Below are positions 32,205 through 42,228 of a stretch of 64,000 nucleotides of DNA, in pieces. Source of the stretch: CAYSCW01 sp964449165 (GTDB taxonomy: Bacteria; Acidobacteriota; Aminicenantia; Aminicenantales; Aminicenantaceae); NCBI GenBank assembly GCA_964449165.1, contig CAYVAT010000009.1:1-64000 (forward strand), in the 5' to 3' direction. The notes below the pieces were generated by a model that saw only the letters and a program-made list of their open reading frames with translations, was not told the origin of the DNA and did not search any database. A program made the translations under genes and the position numbers. Position 1 is the first letter of the stretch. Each line of letters starts with the position of its first letter.

Positions 32205-33725
32205 TCATAACCTGTTGGAAAAGTGGTCCAACCTTCCCTGGAACTTCCAGTTACTGTCTCTTTGTCTTCCTTTTCTTGAGCGAGAAACCAGGCCAGCCTT
32301 TGCTTCCATGAAGCTCTTTACTCCTGCAGCTATCAAGACCACATCCCTTTCCTCAGTCTTTTTTCCATCCTCCTCTTCCTCCATTTTAGCTATGAAGTGG
32401 GTACTATAATCTCCTGTTAAAAATTTTTGATGGAGAAGGATGCGTTTGAAGAAGGGAATGGTGGTTCTTATTCCGTAAATCTGGTATTCAGACAAAGCCC
32501 TAAGCATACGATGTATAGCCTCCTCTCTTGTCTTTCCCCATGTGACAAGCTTGGAAAGGAGAGGATCATACTCCAGAGGAACCACGTATCCCTCATAAAC
32601 TCCGTTGTCAACACGCACGCCCAATCCCCCACTTGGAGTGAGGAGATGGGTAATCTTTCCTGGAGAGGGGATAAAGTCGTCATCCGGATCTTCCGCATAG
32701 ATACGGCATTCTATGGCAAAGCCTCGGGGTTTAATCTCCTCCTGCCGGACACTGAGCGGCAAACCGGCTGCTATCTCGATCTGGCTCTTAACAAGATCGA
32801 TGCCGGTGACCATCTCGGTAATCGGATGCTCTACCTGAAGCCGGGTATTCATCTCCAAGAAATAGAAATTCTTGTCTTTATCCACCACAAACTCCACCGT
32901 CCCTGCATTTCTGTAATTAACAGCTGCAGCCGCTTTTACCGCGATGCGGCCCATTTCTTGCCGTGTCTCTTCATCAAGAAGAGGTGATGGTGTTTCTTCC
33001 AGAACTTTCTGGTATCGTCTTTGAATAGAGCATTCTCTCTCACCAAGATAGATAGTATTGCCAAAATTATCCGCCAGGATCTGGATTTCGATGTGATGAG
33101 GCTCCTGGATATATTTTTCGATATAAACCGATGGATCATTGAAACTGGATTGGGATTCCGATTGAGCCAAGCGGAAATTGGAGACAAGATCCTTCTTGTC
33201 CTTGACCAGCCTCAAGCCTTTCCCTCCGCCTCCTGCTGAAGCTTTGAGGAGAAGAGGAAACCCGACTTTCCTGGCTTGAACCTTCAGATCGTTCTCATCT
33301 TTTATGGACACGAGAGTGCCCGGTATGATCGGCACACCTGCTTCAGCCATGCGCGCTCTTGAAGTGGTTTTCTTTCCCATGATCTCCATCGGCTCGGAGG
33401 GAGGCCCGATAAAGACAATCCCCTCCTCCTCGCATTTCTTTACCAGCCTGGAATTCTCTGCCAGGAATCCATAGCCGGGATGAAGAGCTTGACATCGGCT
33501 TTTTTTGGCCACATCTATGACTTTATCGATATTGAGATAACTTGCCAACGGCTTGGCTTCCCCGATGTAATAGGCTTCCTCGGCAAGTCTTACATGGAGG
33601 GTTTTTCTATCTGCTTCAGAAAACAAGACCACGGGCACGATTCCCATCTCCCGACAAGCCCGTATGATCCGCAGCGCAATTTCACCTCTGTTGGCGATAA
33701 GTATCTTTTTGAACATTTTGGTCAT
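32205..33725 (-). CDS. Biotin carboxylase subunit of an acyl-CoA carboxylase
   Basis: A 506-residue ATP-grasp enzyme that carboxylates biotin using bicarbonate and ATP. The N-terminal I-L-I-A-N-R-G-E-I-A-L-R-I, the glycine-rich loop G-G-G-G-K-G and the E-M-N-T-R-L-Q-V-E-H block are all standard. It is about 55 residues longer than a typical AccC; the extra C-terminal tail is basic and low in structure. It is the middle gene of the carboxyltransferase, carboxylase, carrier set. Confidence 0.92.
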   Translation of the reverse strand: MTKMFKKILIANRGEIALRIIRACREMGIVPVVLFSEADRKTLHVRLAEEAYYIGEAKPLASYLNIDKVIDVAKKSRCQALHPGYGFLAENSRLVKKCEEEGIVFIGPPSEPMEIMGKKTTSRARMAEAGVPIIPGTLVSIKDENDLKVQARKVGFPLLLKASAGGGGKGLRLVKDKKDLVSNFRLAQSESQSSFNDPSVYIEKYIQEPHHIEIQILADNFGNTIYLGERECSIQRRYQKVLEETPSPLLDEETRQEMGRIAVKAAAAVNYRNAGTVEFVVDKDKNFYFLEMNTRLQVEHPITEMVTGIDLVKSQIEIAAGLPLSVRQEEIKPRGFAIECRIYAEDPDDDFIPSPGKITHLLTPSGGLGVRVDNGVYEGYVVPLEYDPLLSKLVTWGKTREEAIHRMLRALSEYQIYGIRTTIPFFKRILLHQKFLTGDYSTHFIAKMEEEEDGKKTEERDVVLIAAGVKSFMEAKAGLVSRSRKGRQRDSNWKFQGRLDHFSNRL

Positions 33726-33777
33726 ATGCTTCTTCCAGCCTTCTATTCCCCAGCCTTACCTGTTTTCTCCTTATTTA

Positions 33778-35328
33778 TTATAGAGGAATATTTCCATGCT
33801 TTTTGGGAGGATTCTTATCCCGCTTGTTTTCCAGCATTTTCAGGGCCTCGATCAGCTTTGAACGGGTCAGCCGAGGCTCTATCACTTCATCGACATAGCC
33901 CTTCTCGCAGGCAATATAGGGATTTGCGAATTTCTCACGAAATTCCCTGATCTTTTTCTCTGCCAGCTTCTCAGGATCTCTGGCTTCATCCAGCTCCCGC
34001 TTGTAAACGATGTTCACAGCTCCCTCTGGACCCATGACAGCAATCTCTGCGGTCGGATAAGCATAGTTGATATCTGCTCGAATATGCTTTGAGGCCATAA
34101 CACAGTAAGCCCCTCCATAGGCTTTGCGGGTGATTATAGTGATTTTGGGAACGGTTGCTTCGGAAAAGGCATAAAGAAGTTTGGCTCCATGGCGAATAAT
34201 CCCCCCATGTTCCTGTGAAACACCAGGAAGAAAGCCGGGGACATCCTCGAAGGTGATCAACGGGATATTGAAGGCATCACAGAAGCGGACGAATCGAGCA
34301 CCTTTATCAGAAGCGTTGATATCTAAAGCCCCAGCTAGATGATCGGGCTGATTGGCCACAACAGCCACCGATTTTCCTCCTAAATGCCCGAAGCCGATCA
34401 CAATATTCTGAGCATATTCACTCTGGACTTCAAAAAAATAATTATCATCCACAACTTCCCGGATGATATCTCGAATGTCGTAAGGATGATTGGGATCATC
34501 GGGAACCATGAAATTAAGCTTATCATTTATTCTGTTGGCTGGATCGTCTGTCTCCCGCTCTGGAGGATCTTCCAAGTTGTTGTTCGGGACAAAAGAGAGA
34601 AGCTCCCTAATCAAGGAAAAAACATGCTCCTCATTCTCCGCGGCAAAGTGAGCCACTCCGCTTAAGGTGTTATGGGTTTCTGCCCCTCCCAACTCTTCCA
34701 TGGATACTTCTTCCCGGGTAACCGCCTTGATCACATCAGGCCCGGTAATGAACATGTTGCTGGTCTCTTTGGTCATGATGATGAAATCAGTCATAGCGGG
34801 TGAATAGACCGCTCCCCCAGCACAAGGGCCGATGATGGCTGAGATTTGAGGAATGACTCCTGAAGCCAAGACATTCCTCAAGAAAATATCCGCATATCCT
34901 GCCAAGCTTGCTACTCCTTCCTGAATCCGGGCTCCGCCAGAATCATTAAGTCCAATGACAGGAGCGCCGACTTTCATGGCCAGGTCCATAATCTTGACGA
35001 TTTTGGCTGCGTTGGCTCCGCTTAAAGAACCCCCGAACACGGTAAAATCCTGGGCAAAGATAAAAACAGTCCGGCCATTGATGGTTCCGTAGCCGGCTAC
35101 TACCCCATCCCCGTATATTCTCTTCTTCTCCATGCCAAAATCATGGCTTTGGTGGACCACAAGCTTGTCCATTTCCTGGAAGGAGCCTTCATCGAGCAGC
35201 AGGCTGACTCTTTCCCTAGCAGTAAGCTTCTTGATTTGATGCTGCCTTTCAATTCGCTGTTGACCTCCCCCAAGTTCGGCAAGACGCCCCCTTCGCCTAA
35301 GCTCTTCCAATTTTTTATCGATAGTCAT
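33778..35328 (-). CDS. Acyl-CoA carboxylase carboxyltransferase subunit (propionyl-CoA type)
   Basis: A 516-residue carboxyltransferase of the fused alpha/beta type. The N-half has V-I-G-L-N-D-S-G-G-A-R-I-Q-E-G-V, and the C-half the oxyanion-hole stretch R-K-A-Y-G-G-A-Y. It transfers CO2 from carboxybiotin to an acyl-CoA, most likely propionyl-CoA to give methylmalonyl-CoA. The glutaconyl- and methylcrotonyl-CoA enzymes share the fold, so the substrate is uncertain. It lies 17 bases after the transaldolase gene, at the head of the carboxylase set. Confidence 0.88.
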   Translation of the reverse strand: MTIDKKLEELRRRGRLAELGGGQQRIERQHQIKKLTARERVSLLLDEGSFQEMDKLVVHQSHDFGMEKKRIYGDGVVAGYGTINGRTVFIFAQDFTVFGGSLSGANAAKIVKIMDLAMKVGAPVIGLNDSGGARIQEGVASLAGYADIFLRNVLASGVIPQISAIIGPCAGGAVYSPAMTDFIIMTKETSNMFITGPDVIKAVTREEVSMEELGGAETHNTLSGVAHFAAENEEHVFSLIRELLSFVPNNNLEDPPERETDDPANRINDKLNFMVPDDPNHPYDIRDIIREVVDDNYFFEVQSEYAQNIVIGFGHLGGKSVAVVANQPDHLAGALDINASDKGARFVRFCDAFNIPLITFEDVPGFLPGVSQEHGGIIRHGAKLLYAFSEATVPKITIITRKAYGGAYCVMASKHIRADINYAYPTAEIAVMGPEGAVNIVYKRELDEARDPEKLAEKKIREFREKFANPYIACEKGYVDEVIEPRLTRSKLIEALKMLENKRDKNPPKKHGNIPL

Positions 35329-35345
35329 TTTATCTATCTCAGGCT

Positions 35346-35993
35346 CTATCTTTTTTTGACCTTGCTCCAGTCTTCTAAGAATCTCTCAATCCCCACATCG
35401 GTCAGGGGGTGCTTGACCATCTTCTCCAGGACTGCAAACGGCATAGTGGCAACATCCGCTCCCATGAGAGCAGCTTCCACCACATGAAGAGGGTGCCTGA
35501 TGCTGGCTACGATCACCTCGGTCTCATAACCGTAGTTGTCGAATATGGACAATATCTGATCCACCAAAGCCATGCCTTCATGAGCGACATCGTCAAGACG
35601 ACCCACGAAAGGGCTGACATATTTTGCCCCTGCTTTAGCGGCCAGAATTGCCTGGTTGGGAGAGAAGACTAGAGTGGTATTGACTCGGACTCCCTTTTGA
35701 GACAGGATTTTGATGGCCTTCAGTCCATCTATGCTGATCGGTATTTTAACCACCACGTTCTCGGCTAGCTTAGCCAGAGTCTGTGCTTCCTTGACGAGCT
35801 CATCGGCCCGAGAGGAGACACACTCCGCACTGATCGGGCCTGGAACAATCTTACAAATTTTCTTGATTAGAGTATCAAACTTCATATTCTCTCTTGAAAT
35901 CAGGGTGGGATTCGTGGTGACCCCATCTAGGATTCCCCAACTCGAAGCTTCGCTTATCTGGTTTAGGTTTGCCGTATCAAGGAAAATCTTCAT
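35346..35993 (-). CDS. fsa: Transaldolase, FSA/TalC type
   Basis: A 215-residue protein, the length of the fructose-6-phosphate aldolase/TalC group. K-I-F-L-D-T-A-N opens the barrel, followed by G-V-T-T-N-P-T-L-I. The Schiff-base lysine lies in N-V-V-V-K-I-P and F-V-G-R-L-D-D closes the active site. It moves a three-carbon ketol between sugar phosphates in the pentose phosphate pathway. GGGAGG stands before the ATG. It heads the transcript leading into the acyl-CoA carboxylase genes. Confidence 0.9.
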   Translation of the reverse strand: MKIFLDTANLNQISEASSWGILDGVTTNPTLISRENMKFDTLIKKICKIVPGPISAECVSSRADELVKEAQTLAKLAENVVVKIPISIDGLKAIKILSQKGVRVNTTLVFSPNQAILAAKAGAKYVSPFVGRLDDVAHEGMALVDQILSIFDNYGYETEVIVASIRHPLHVVEAALMGADVATMPFAVLEKMVKHPLTDVGIERFLEDWSKVKKR

Positions 35994-36121
35994 GCTTACC
36001 TCCCAGTTTTAATACCAAGAATACATTTTTCATCAGGCGCATTTTTTCTTTTTTTACGCCGAATCTATCATACAGTATTCCAAAAAAAGTTTAAAGCCGG
36101 AGTTGATGGAGGAGAAAAATT

Positions 36122-36889
36122 CTACCTCTTTATCCTCATCACCATATTGGGAAGAGTGCCTATTCCTTCTATCTGAACATCCACCCTATCTCCGGGCGAA
36201 AGAGGCCCTACGCCGGCAGGAGTTCCTGTGGTGATGATATCCCCTGGAATGAGAGTCATGACATTGGAGATGAATCTCAAAAGAAAAGGAACGGTGAAAA
36301 TCAGAGAGCTGGTGATGGCCGATTGCCTCAACTTCCCGTTGACAAAGGTCTTCAGCCTTAACCGGGAAGGATCGATGTCGGTCTCAATGCATGGTCCCAC
36401 AGCAGCGAAAGTATCGAAGGACTTGGCTCGGGTGAACTGTTTGTCTTTCTCCTGGAGATCTCGCGCAGTTACATCGTTAAAGCAGGTGTAGCCCAGTATG
36501 AAACCGTCCAGATTATCGCTTTCCTTGAGGAGTTGTGCTCTCTTTCTAATGATGAAGGCCAACTCACCTTCATAATCGACTCTTTTGGTCATCTTCGGAT
36601 AAACGATAATATCATCAGGGCCTATTACAGCAGAAGGAGGCTTGAGGAAAATCAAGGGCTCCTCAGGCAGCTTTCTTCCCATTTCCATCGCATGATTGTG
36701 GTAGTTTACGCCGATGGCGACTATCTTGGATGGCTTCACAGGGGGAAGAAGGGTCACATCCCCGATAGAGACCTTTTGATCCGTGACTCTGTGTTTCCTA
36801 AATATGGAACCCTCGATCCTGTATAGGAATTCCTCCTTCAATATCCCATAAGAAATACTGTTATTATGTCTATAACGGTATATTTTCAT
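36122..36889 (-). CDS. Fumarylacetoacetate hydrolase family protein
   Basis: A 255-residue FAH-fold enzyme. The N-terminal small domain is followed by V-A-I-G-V-N-Y-H-N-H, K-P-P-S-A-V-I-G-P-D-D, the metal-ligand stretch D-Y-E-G-E-L-A, and G-D-I-I-T-T-G-T-P-A-G-V-G near the end. Members hydrolyse or decarboxylate 2-keto acids (for example acylpyruvates or oxaloacetate); the exact substrate is unknown. It overlaps the FnIII lipoprotein stop by four bases (ATGA). Confidence 0.88.
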   Translation of the reverse strand: MKIYRYRHNNSISYGILKEEFLYRIEGSIFRKHRVTDQKVSIGDVTLLPPVKPSKIVAIGVNYHNHAMEMGRKLPEEPLIFLKPPSAVIGPDDIIVYPKMTKRVDYEGELAFIIRKRAQLLKESDNLDGFILGYTCFNDVTARDLQEKDKQFTRAKSFDTFAAVGPCIETDIDPSRLRLKTFVNGKLRQSAITSSLIFTVPFLLRFISNVMTLIPGDIITTGTPAGVGPLSPGDRVDVQIEGIGTLPNMVMRIKR

Positions 36890-38028
36890 GGCATATCCTC
36901 TCCAATAATTTCCGATATGGATTGCGACATTTCACTTTCGTTGCCGGCCCGATCCAGAGCGGTAATAGTGTATAAATAACTTTTTTTCTTTTCAATCTCC
37001 TTATCAGTATAAGTATTTTCTCGAATCGGATCAGGTGTCAATAAACTGTATTCTTCCTGCCCTGTCTCCTGTCGCCAGACTCTGTAGCCGGCCAAGTCTT
37101 TTTCCAGATTTCTATCCCAGGCTAAGGAAATAAAACCTTCCCCTTTTATTGCCACTAGACCCGTGGGAGCCTTGGGCGGAAAAGTATCCTTGGCCTCAAC
37201 TTCGATGACCTCAGAGTCGGAGCTCTGGAGATAAGGAGGCGTCTCTGTAGCCGAGGCTCTGACAAAATAACGATAGGTCTTCCCAAAAACAAAATCAATA
37301 TCATTGTACATCTCTTCTTTAATCAGATCGCTATTCAGGCAACGGGGAGGGGCCTCTCCTTCTGAGCGAAAAACATTATACCCCATGACGTGGGCGGGCA
37401 AGGATTGGTCGATATTCTTCACGGGAGCATTCCAGAGAATAAGGATGCGATCCTCCTTGATCTCAAAATTGATATTTTGAGGAGGAAGAGGAAGGGCTTG
37501 GGGTAGGACGGTGATGAGCTTCGAAAAATTAGACTTTCTCTTTTTCCTGTCTTCTGTTCTGAGGCCAAAGATGTATTTTCTGGAAAGAAAATCCTTCTGC
37601 TCAAACCGGTATTGATATTGATAAAACTGAGCCCCACCATTCTTTTTAATAAGATATTCTGGAAACTTTTCTTTTTCTAAGGAAAGATAAAGCGCTGCTT
37701 TTTGCAAAAATTCTTCTTCAGAGATTTGTTCCTCAGTATCAAGAGCTTCCTCTCTTTCGGATTCCTCACCTCCTAATTTCTCTTTCTCCTTTTCTTCCTC
37801 AAACAGCCAGATTTCAACCTCTTCTACTCCTTCCAACGGCTCTCCGTCGGTATAGGTAATGGGATTTGTCCATTCAAGGAGGATTCTGTCTCCTCTTTGA
37901 ACGGCGTTAAAATTTTCTATTCTCTGCGGCTTCCGGATGATCGGCGGGTATATAGGCCCCTTTTTTCCGCAGGAAGTCATAATAAGAAAAAGAGAGGCAA
38001 CTAGGAGGCACGAAAAAAATTTCTTCAT
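36886..38028 (-). CDS. Fibronectin type III lipoprotein
   Basis: A 380-residue lipoprotein: hydrophobic residues 6-18 with lipobox M-T-S-C20, then a glycine and K-K-G-P-I-Y-P-P (a pattern seen in lipoproteins of this kind). Three FnIII-like domains follow, the last two with clear L-A-W-D and Y-x-Y-x-V/I-T-A-x-D strands. An acidic E-rich insert breaks the first domain (about residues 70-105). It probably faces the periplasm. It lies between hslU (1-base overlap) and the FAH gene, although no functional link is known. Confidence 0.75.
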   Translation of the reverse strand: MKKFFSCLLVASLFLIMTSCGKKGPIYPPIIRKPQRIENFNAVQRGDRILLEWTNPITYTDGEPLEGVEEVEIWLFEEEKEKEKLGGEESEREEALDTEEQISEEEFLQKAALYLSLEKEKFPEYLIKKNGGAQFYQYQYRFEQKDFLSRKYIFGLRTEDRKKRKSNFSKLITVLPQALPLPPQNINFEIKEDRILILWNAPVKNIDQSLPAHVMGYNVFRSEGEAPPRCLNSDLIKEEMYNDIDFVFGKTYRYFVRASATETPPYLQSSDSEVIEVEAKDTFPPKAPTGLVAIKGEGFISLAWDRNLEKDLAGYRVWRQETGQEEYSLLTPDPIRENTYTDKEIEKKKSYLYTITALDRAGNESEMSQSISEIIGEDMP

Positions 38029-39419
38029 TAAAGAATGAAGCGGCTTAGATCCTCGTCCTTTATGATATCCTTGAGTTGATCCTGAACATAATTTCTATTG
38101 ATATTGATTCTTTTTTTCTTTGTGTTTGGTGCTTGAAAAGAGATCTCCTCCATGACCTTTTCCATGACTGTATGAAGCCTGCGCGCTCCGATATTCTCTG
38201 CTGTTTCGTTAACCTTCTCTGCAATGGCTGCCACTTCATCTATAGCATCCTTTGTGAATTCCACCTTGATCCCTTCTGTTTTCATCAGAGCCTTATACTG
38301 TTTGATCAAGGCGTTCTCTGGCTCGGTTAAGATACGTATGAAGTCACCCTTGTCCAAAGAGGTAAGCTCCACTCTTATCGGAAATCTCCCCTGGAGTTCG
38401 GGTATCAGATCAGAAGGTTTAGAAACATGAAAAGCACCGGCTCCGATAAAAAGAATATGGTCTGTTCTCACCAGTCCATACCTGGTGTTAACGGTAGTTC
38501 CTTCTATGATGGGCAACAGATCTCGCTGCACTCCTTCCCTGCTCACTTCTGGTCCACGCCCCGACTCACGGCCAGCGATTTTATCTACCTCATCCAAGAA
38601 TATGATTCCTGAGTGTTCCACTCTCTCCACTGCCAGACTGGCAACTTGATCCATATCGATCAGCCGTTTTTGCTCGTCTTCCAGCAGATATTCCTGAGCT
38701 TCTTTTATCTTGACTTTACGTTTCTTGGGTTTACCGCCAAGAAATCCAGGCAGCATTTCCTGGATGTGGATGCCAATCTCTTCCACTCCGCTGTTGGAGA
38801 AGATCTCGAAGGGAGGGGCCATCCGTTCTCTCATTTCAATCTCAATCATCCTCTCATCCAGAAGACCTTGGCGCAGCTGATTCCTCAATTTTTCTCGTGT
38901 CTCTTGAAATTTGAGGTTATCATTTGGATCATAGGTGTCTGCCCGTCTTCTGAGAGGAGGAAGAAGAACATCCAGGATTTTTTCTTCAACGTTTTGTTCC
39001 GCCTTCTCCCAGATCTCTTCGATTTTTTCTGACTTGACCATATCGACCGAAATCCTCACCAAATCTCTGATCATCGACTCTACATCTCGGCCCACATAAC
39101 CCACCTCGGTGAATTTACTGGCCTCAATTTTTAAAAACGGGGAGCAGGTCAGTTTAGCCAGCCGACGGGAAATTTCGGTCTTTCCTATGCCTGTAGGTCC
39201 GATCATCAATATGTTTTTTGGAGCAATTTCGTCGGCAAGCTCAGGGGGAAGTTTCCGTCGCCGATACCGGTTTCTAAGGGCGATGGCCACTGCTCTTTTG
39301 GCAGCTTTCTGCCCGACAATGTATTTGTCTAATTGGGATACGATTTCTTGAGGAGTAAGCTCAGCCTCTGGCTTCGCCATTGAGGTCTTTATTAAACTCT
39401 GGGGAAGAACGATAGGCAT
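38028..39419 (-). CDS. hslU: ATPase subunit HslU of the HslUV protease
   Basis: A 463-residue AAA+ unfoldase with Walker A G-P-T-G-I-G-K-T, L-D-E-V-D-K-I (Walker B), an I domain in the middle (about 115-240) and the typical C-terminus used to open HslV (E-D-L-S-R-F-I-L). It unfolds substrates in the cytoplasm and feeds them to HslV. It directly abuts hslV with no spacing. Confidence 0.95.
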   Translation of the reverse strand: MPIVLPQSLIKTSMAKPEAELTPQEIVSQLDKYIVGQKAAKRAVAIALRNRYRRRKLPPELADEIAPKNILMIGPTGIGKTEISRRLAKLTCSPFLKIEASKFTEVGYVGRDVESMIRDLVRISVDMVKSEKIEEIWEKAEQNVEEKILDVLLPPLRRRADTYDPNDNLKFQETREKLRNQLRQGLLDERMIEIEMRERMAPPFEIFSNSGVEEIGIHIQEMLPGFLGGKPKKRKVKIKEAQEYLLEDEQKRLIDMDQVASLAVERVEHSGIIFLDEVDKIAGRESGRGPEVSREGVQRDLLPIIEGTTVNTRYGLVRTDHILFIGAGAFHVSKPSDLIPELQGRFPIRVELTSLDKGDFIRILTEPENALIKQYKALMKTEGIKVEFTKDAIDEVAAIAEKVNETAENIGARRLHTVMEKVMEEISFQAPNTKKKRININRNYVQDQLKDIIKDEDLSRFIL

Positions 39420-39947
39420 TTACAGCTCCTCGACAAAAATTTGATCGTTGGTATAGACACAGATATCGGCGCTGATCTTCATCGCTTCCAATGCAATCTC
39501 TTTTGCCGAAAGATCTGTATGGCCAATTAGAGCCCGCGCCGCGGCCAGGGCAAAAGGACCTCCTGAGCCGATGGCAATGATCCCATCATCAGGCTCCACC
39601 ACATCACCTGTTCCTGAAATAAGATAAGAACTATCCTGGTTGGCAACGATCAATAGAGCCTCCAGCCTGCGCAGAGCCTTATCCAGACGCCAGTCTTTGG
39701 CCAATTCAATAGCAGCCCGAGACAGATTCCCGCGGTATTCCTCCAGCTTCTTCTCAAACCTGGAAAAAAGGGCAAAAGCATCCGATGTGGCTCCTGCAAA
39801 TCCAGCCAGGACTTTCCCGTTAAAAAGTCTTCTGATTTTATTCGCTTTCTTCTTGAAGATGGTCTGACCTATGGTCACTTGTCCATCTCCAGCCATAGCG
39901 ATTTTGTCCTTGTGACGAATGCAAATGATTGTTGTTGCTTGAGTCAT
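39420..39947 (-). CDS. hslV: Proteolytic subunit HslV
   Basis: I start at ATG 39947, giving 175 residues, the family length. The N-terminus is M-T-Q-A-T-T-I, so a four-residue propeptide would be removed to expose Thr5 as the nucleophile, as in forms that begin with a short F-H-A-T-T-I-like leader. The G-D-G-Q-V-T block and the K-A-N-K-I-R-R segment are typical. An extension to 40013 would add a non-conserved hydrophobic leader and is rejected. Confidence 0.92.
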   Translation of the reverse strand: MTQATTIICIRHKDKIAMAGDGQVTIGQTIFKKKANKIRRLFNGKVLAGFAGATSDAFALFSRFEKKLEEYRGNLSRAAIELAKDWRLDKALRRLEALLIVANQDSSYLISGTGDVVEPDDGIIAIGSGGPFALAAARALIGHTDLSAKEIALEAMKISADICVYTNDQIFVEEL

Positions 39948-40086
39948 CAGAACATCTCTCTTTAAATAAATATAATGTATAGGTAAAAAGAAGTAAAGAG
40001 GCAAAGGAAGCATTAAGCTTCCTTGGCGGTTAATATTGAGGAATGTTAATTGTCACTGCTAGGGAAAAAAACGTTCCCTTATTTCT

Positions 40087-42201
40087 TCAAATGAGGCCTT
40101 TTCTCTTCAGAAGAGGCTCAACCTTGGGTTCTGCTCCTCTAAAGCGCATGTAGAGCTTCATGGGATCTTCTGTTCCGCCTTTCTCCAGTATGTTCTTCCG
40201 GAATGACAGTGCTCTTTTTTGGTCAAAGAGGCTCGTTTCTTTGAAGGCTTCAAAGGCATCGGCATCCAGAACCTCGGCCCAAATATAACTGTAATACCCC
40301 GCAGAATAACCACCGCTAAAGATATGTCTGAAGTAAGGGCTTCTGTATCGGACGATAATTTCAGGAATCAGGCCTATTCGATTCAGGGATTCTGTCTCAA
40401 ACTCCAGGACATCGAGTTCCTCGGGTTCCGTGAGAGTATGCCAATCCATATCCAGATAGGAGGCCGCCAGGTATTCCACAGCTGCGAATCCCTGGTTGAA
40501 CAGAGCGGCTTTCTTCATTTTATCAACCAATTCCTGCGGAATCACTTCGCCAGTCTCATAGTGCTTGGCATATACCTTCAGCACTTCTGGTTCGAAAGCC
40601 CAATTTTCCATGATCTGAGAGGGCAATTCCACAAAATCCCTGGGCACAGAGGTTCCTGAAAGCCGGTAATAGGTACAATCGGAAAGCAGCCCATGGAGAG
40701 CATGGCCGAATTCGTGGAACAGGGTCAGGACATTCTCCGAGCTAATCAACGCCGGCTTTCCTCCGGTTGGTCTTGCGAAATTGCCGTTGTTGGTGATGAT
40801 GGGATGGATGTTTTTCCCCTCGAGTCTGTACTGTTTTCTGATGCTGTTCATCCAGGCGCCGCCTCTTTTGCTGGCTCTGGGAAAATAATCGGTATAAAGT
40901 ATCCCGATGTGCGAGCCATCAGCATCTTTGACCTCGAACACGCTCGCATCTTCATGGTATTTGGGAATGTCGTCTCTTGCCACAAACTGAATACCATAGA
41001 GTTTGTTAGCTACATAAAAAGCCCCCTCCCTAACATTTTCAAGCTTGAAATAGGGCCTCAACATTTCTTCATCCAGGGCATATTTGGCCTTTTTCACTTT
41101 CTCAGCATAATACCACCAATCCCAGGGCTGGAGCTTAAAGCTACTGCCCTCTTTTTCGATCATCTCCTGAAGCTCTTTGGCTTCTCCCTTGGCCACCGCC
41201 AAAGCCGGCTTCCAAATTTTGTCCAGAAATTGATACACGTTCTCCGGTTTCTTCGCCATATTCATTTCGAGGACATAATCAGCATGGGTTTTGTAACCCA
41301 GAAGATGGGCTCTTTCCACACGAAGCTCTGCTATTCGGGATAAGATGGCCTTGTTATCAAGCTCATCATCATTGTTTCCACGGTTGATGTAGGCTTTGAA
41401 GATTTTTTCCCTGAGGTTGCGTCTCTGTGAATACTGTAGGAAAGGAATCATGCTCGGTTTATGGAGGGTAAAAACCCATTTGCCCTCATGCCCCCGCTCT
41501 TTTGCTGCCTCTGCGGCAGCGGTAATGACTTGCTGGGGAAGCCCTGCCAGATCATCCTCATTTTCTATGACCAATTCGAAGCGATTATCCTCTTTTAAAA
41601 TATTCTCCCCAAATTTCAGGGTGAGAACAGACCGCTCTTTATTAATCTCCCTCAACCTGGCTTTCTCTTCTTCATCCAGATCAGCACCACCCCTGATAAA
41701 ATCTTTGTAATACTTTTCAAGAAGCATATTCTGCTCCTCTGTTAAATCCAGCTCATCCTTTTTTTCAAAAACCGTCTTTATTCTCTGGAATAACTTCTCG
41801 TTCAACCGGATATCATCCTGGTGCTTGGATCGCAAAGGCGCTGCCTCTTTAGCAACTGCCTGCATTTTGTCGTTCGTCATCGATCCGTTTAAGACATCGA
41901 AAATACTCTCGACTTTTCTCAACAATTCGCCGCTTCGCTCCAGAGCTTCTATGGTGTTTTCAAATGTCGGAGCATCAGGATTAGCGACGATCTCTTCGAT
42001 TTCTTGCTGCTGCTGGCCCATAGCTTCCTTAAATGCCGGAAGATAATGTTCCTCTTTAATTGTGTCAAAAGGAGGAACGCCAAACGGAGTATCAAATTCA
42101 GAAAGCAAAGGATTTACTTCCATTGTTTCCTGCTCCTCTTGTTTGGTACAGGAAAGGAACAGCAAGCCAATGACGATTAAAAAGAAGACAGCCTTTTTCA
42201 T
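40087..42201 (-). CDS. M3-family zinc metallopeptidase, lipoprotein form
   Basis: A 704-residue thimet-type oligopeptidase close to Dcp/PrlC. The zinc motif is H-E-F-G-H (about residue 495) within F-H-E-F-G-H-A-L-H-G. The N-terminus is a lipoprotein signal with L-F-L-S-C18 and T-K-Q-E-E-Q after it, so the enzyme is tethered in the periplasm and would cut imported or released peptides. Dcp-like members of Gram-negatives are often periplasmic. AAGGAG precedes the ATG. The gene is single. Confidence 0.92.
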   Translation of the reverse strand: MKKAVFFLIVIGLLFLSCTKQEEQETMEVNPLLSEFDTPFGVPPFDTIKEEHYLPAFKEAMGQQQQEIEEIVANPDAPTFENTIEALERSGELLRKVESIFDVLNGSMTNDKMQAVAKEAAPLRSKHQDDIRLNEKLFQRIKTVFEKKDELDLTEEQNMLLEKYYKDFIRGGADLDEEEKARLREINKERSVLTLKFGENILKEDNRFELVIENEDDLAGLPQQVITAAAEAAKERGHEGKWVFTLHKPSMIPFLQYSQRRNLREKIFKAYINRGNNDDELDNKAILSRIAELRVERAHLLGYKTHADYVLEMNMAKKPENVYQFLDKIWKPALAVAKGEAKELQEMIEKEGSSFKLQPWDWWYYAEKVKKAKYALDEEMLRPYFKLENVREGAFYVANKLYGIQFVARDDIPKYHEDASVFEVKDADGSHIGILYTDYFPRASKRGGAWMNSIRKQYRLEGKNIHPIITNNGNFARPTGGKPALISSENVLTLFHEFGHALHGLLSDCTYYRLSGTSVPRDFVELPSQIMENWAFEPEVLKVYAKHYETGEVIPQELVDKMKKAALFNQGFAAVEYLAASYLDMDWHTLTEPEELDVLEFETESLNRIGLIPEIIVRYRSPYFRHIFSGGYSAGYYSYIWAEVLDADAFEAFKETSLFDQKRALSFRKNILEKGGTEDPMKLYMRFRGAEPKVEPLLKRKGLI

Positions 42202-42228
42202 TTTATATTACTCCTTCCTTTTTTTATT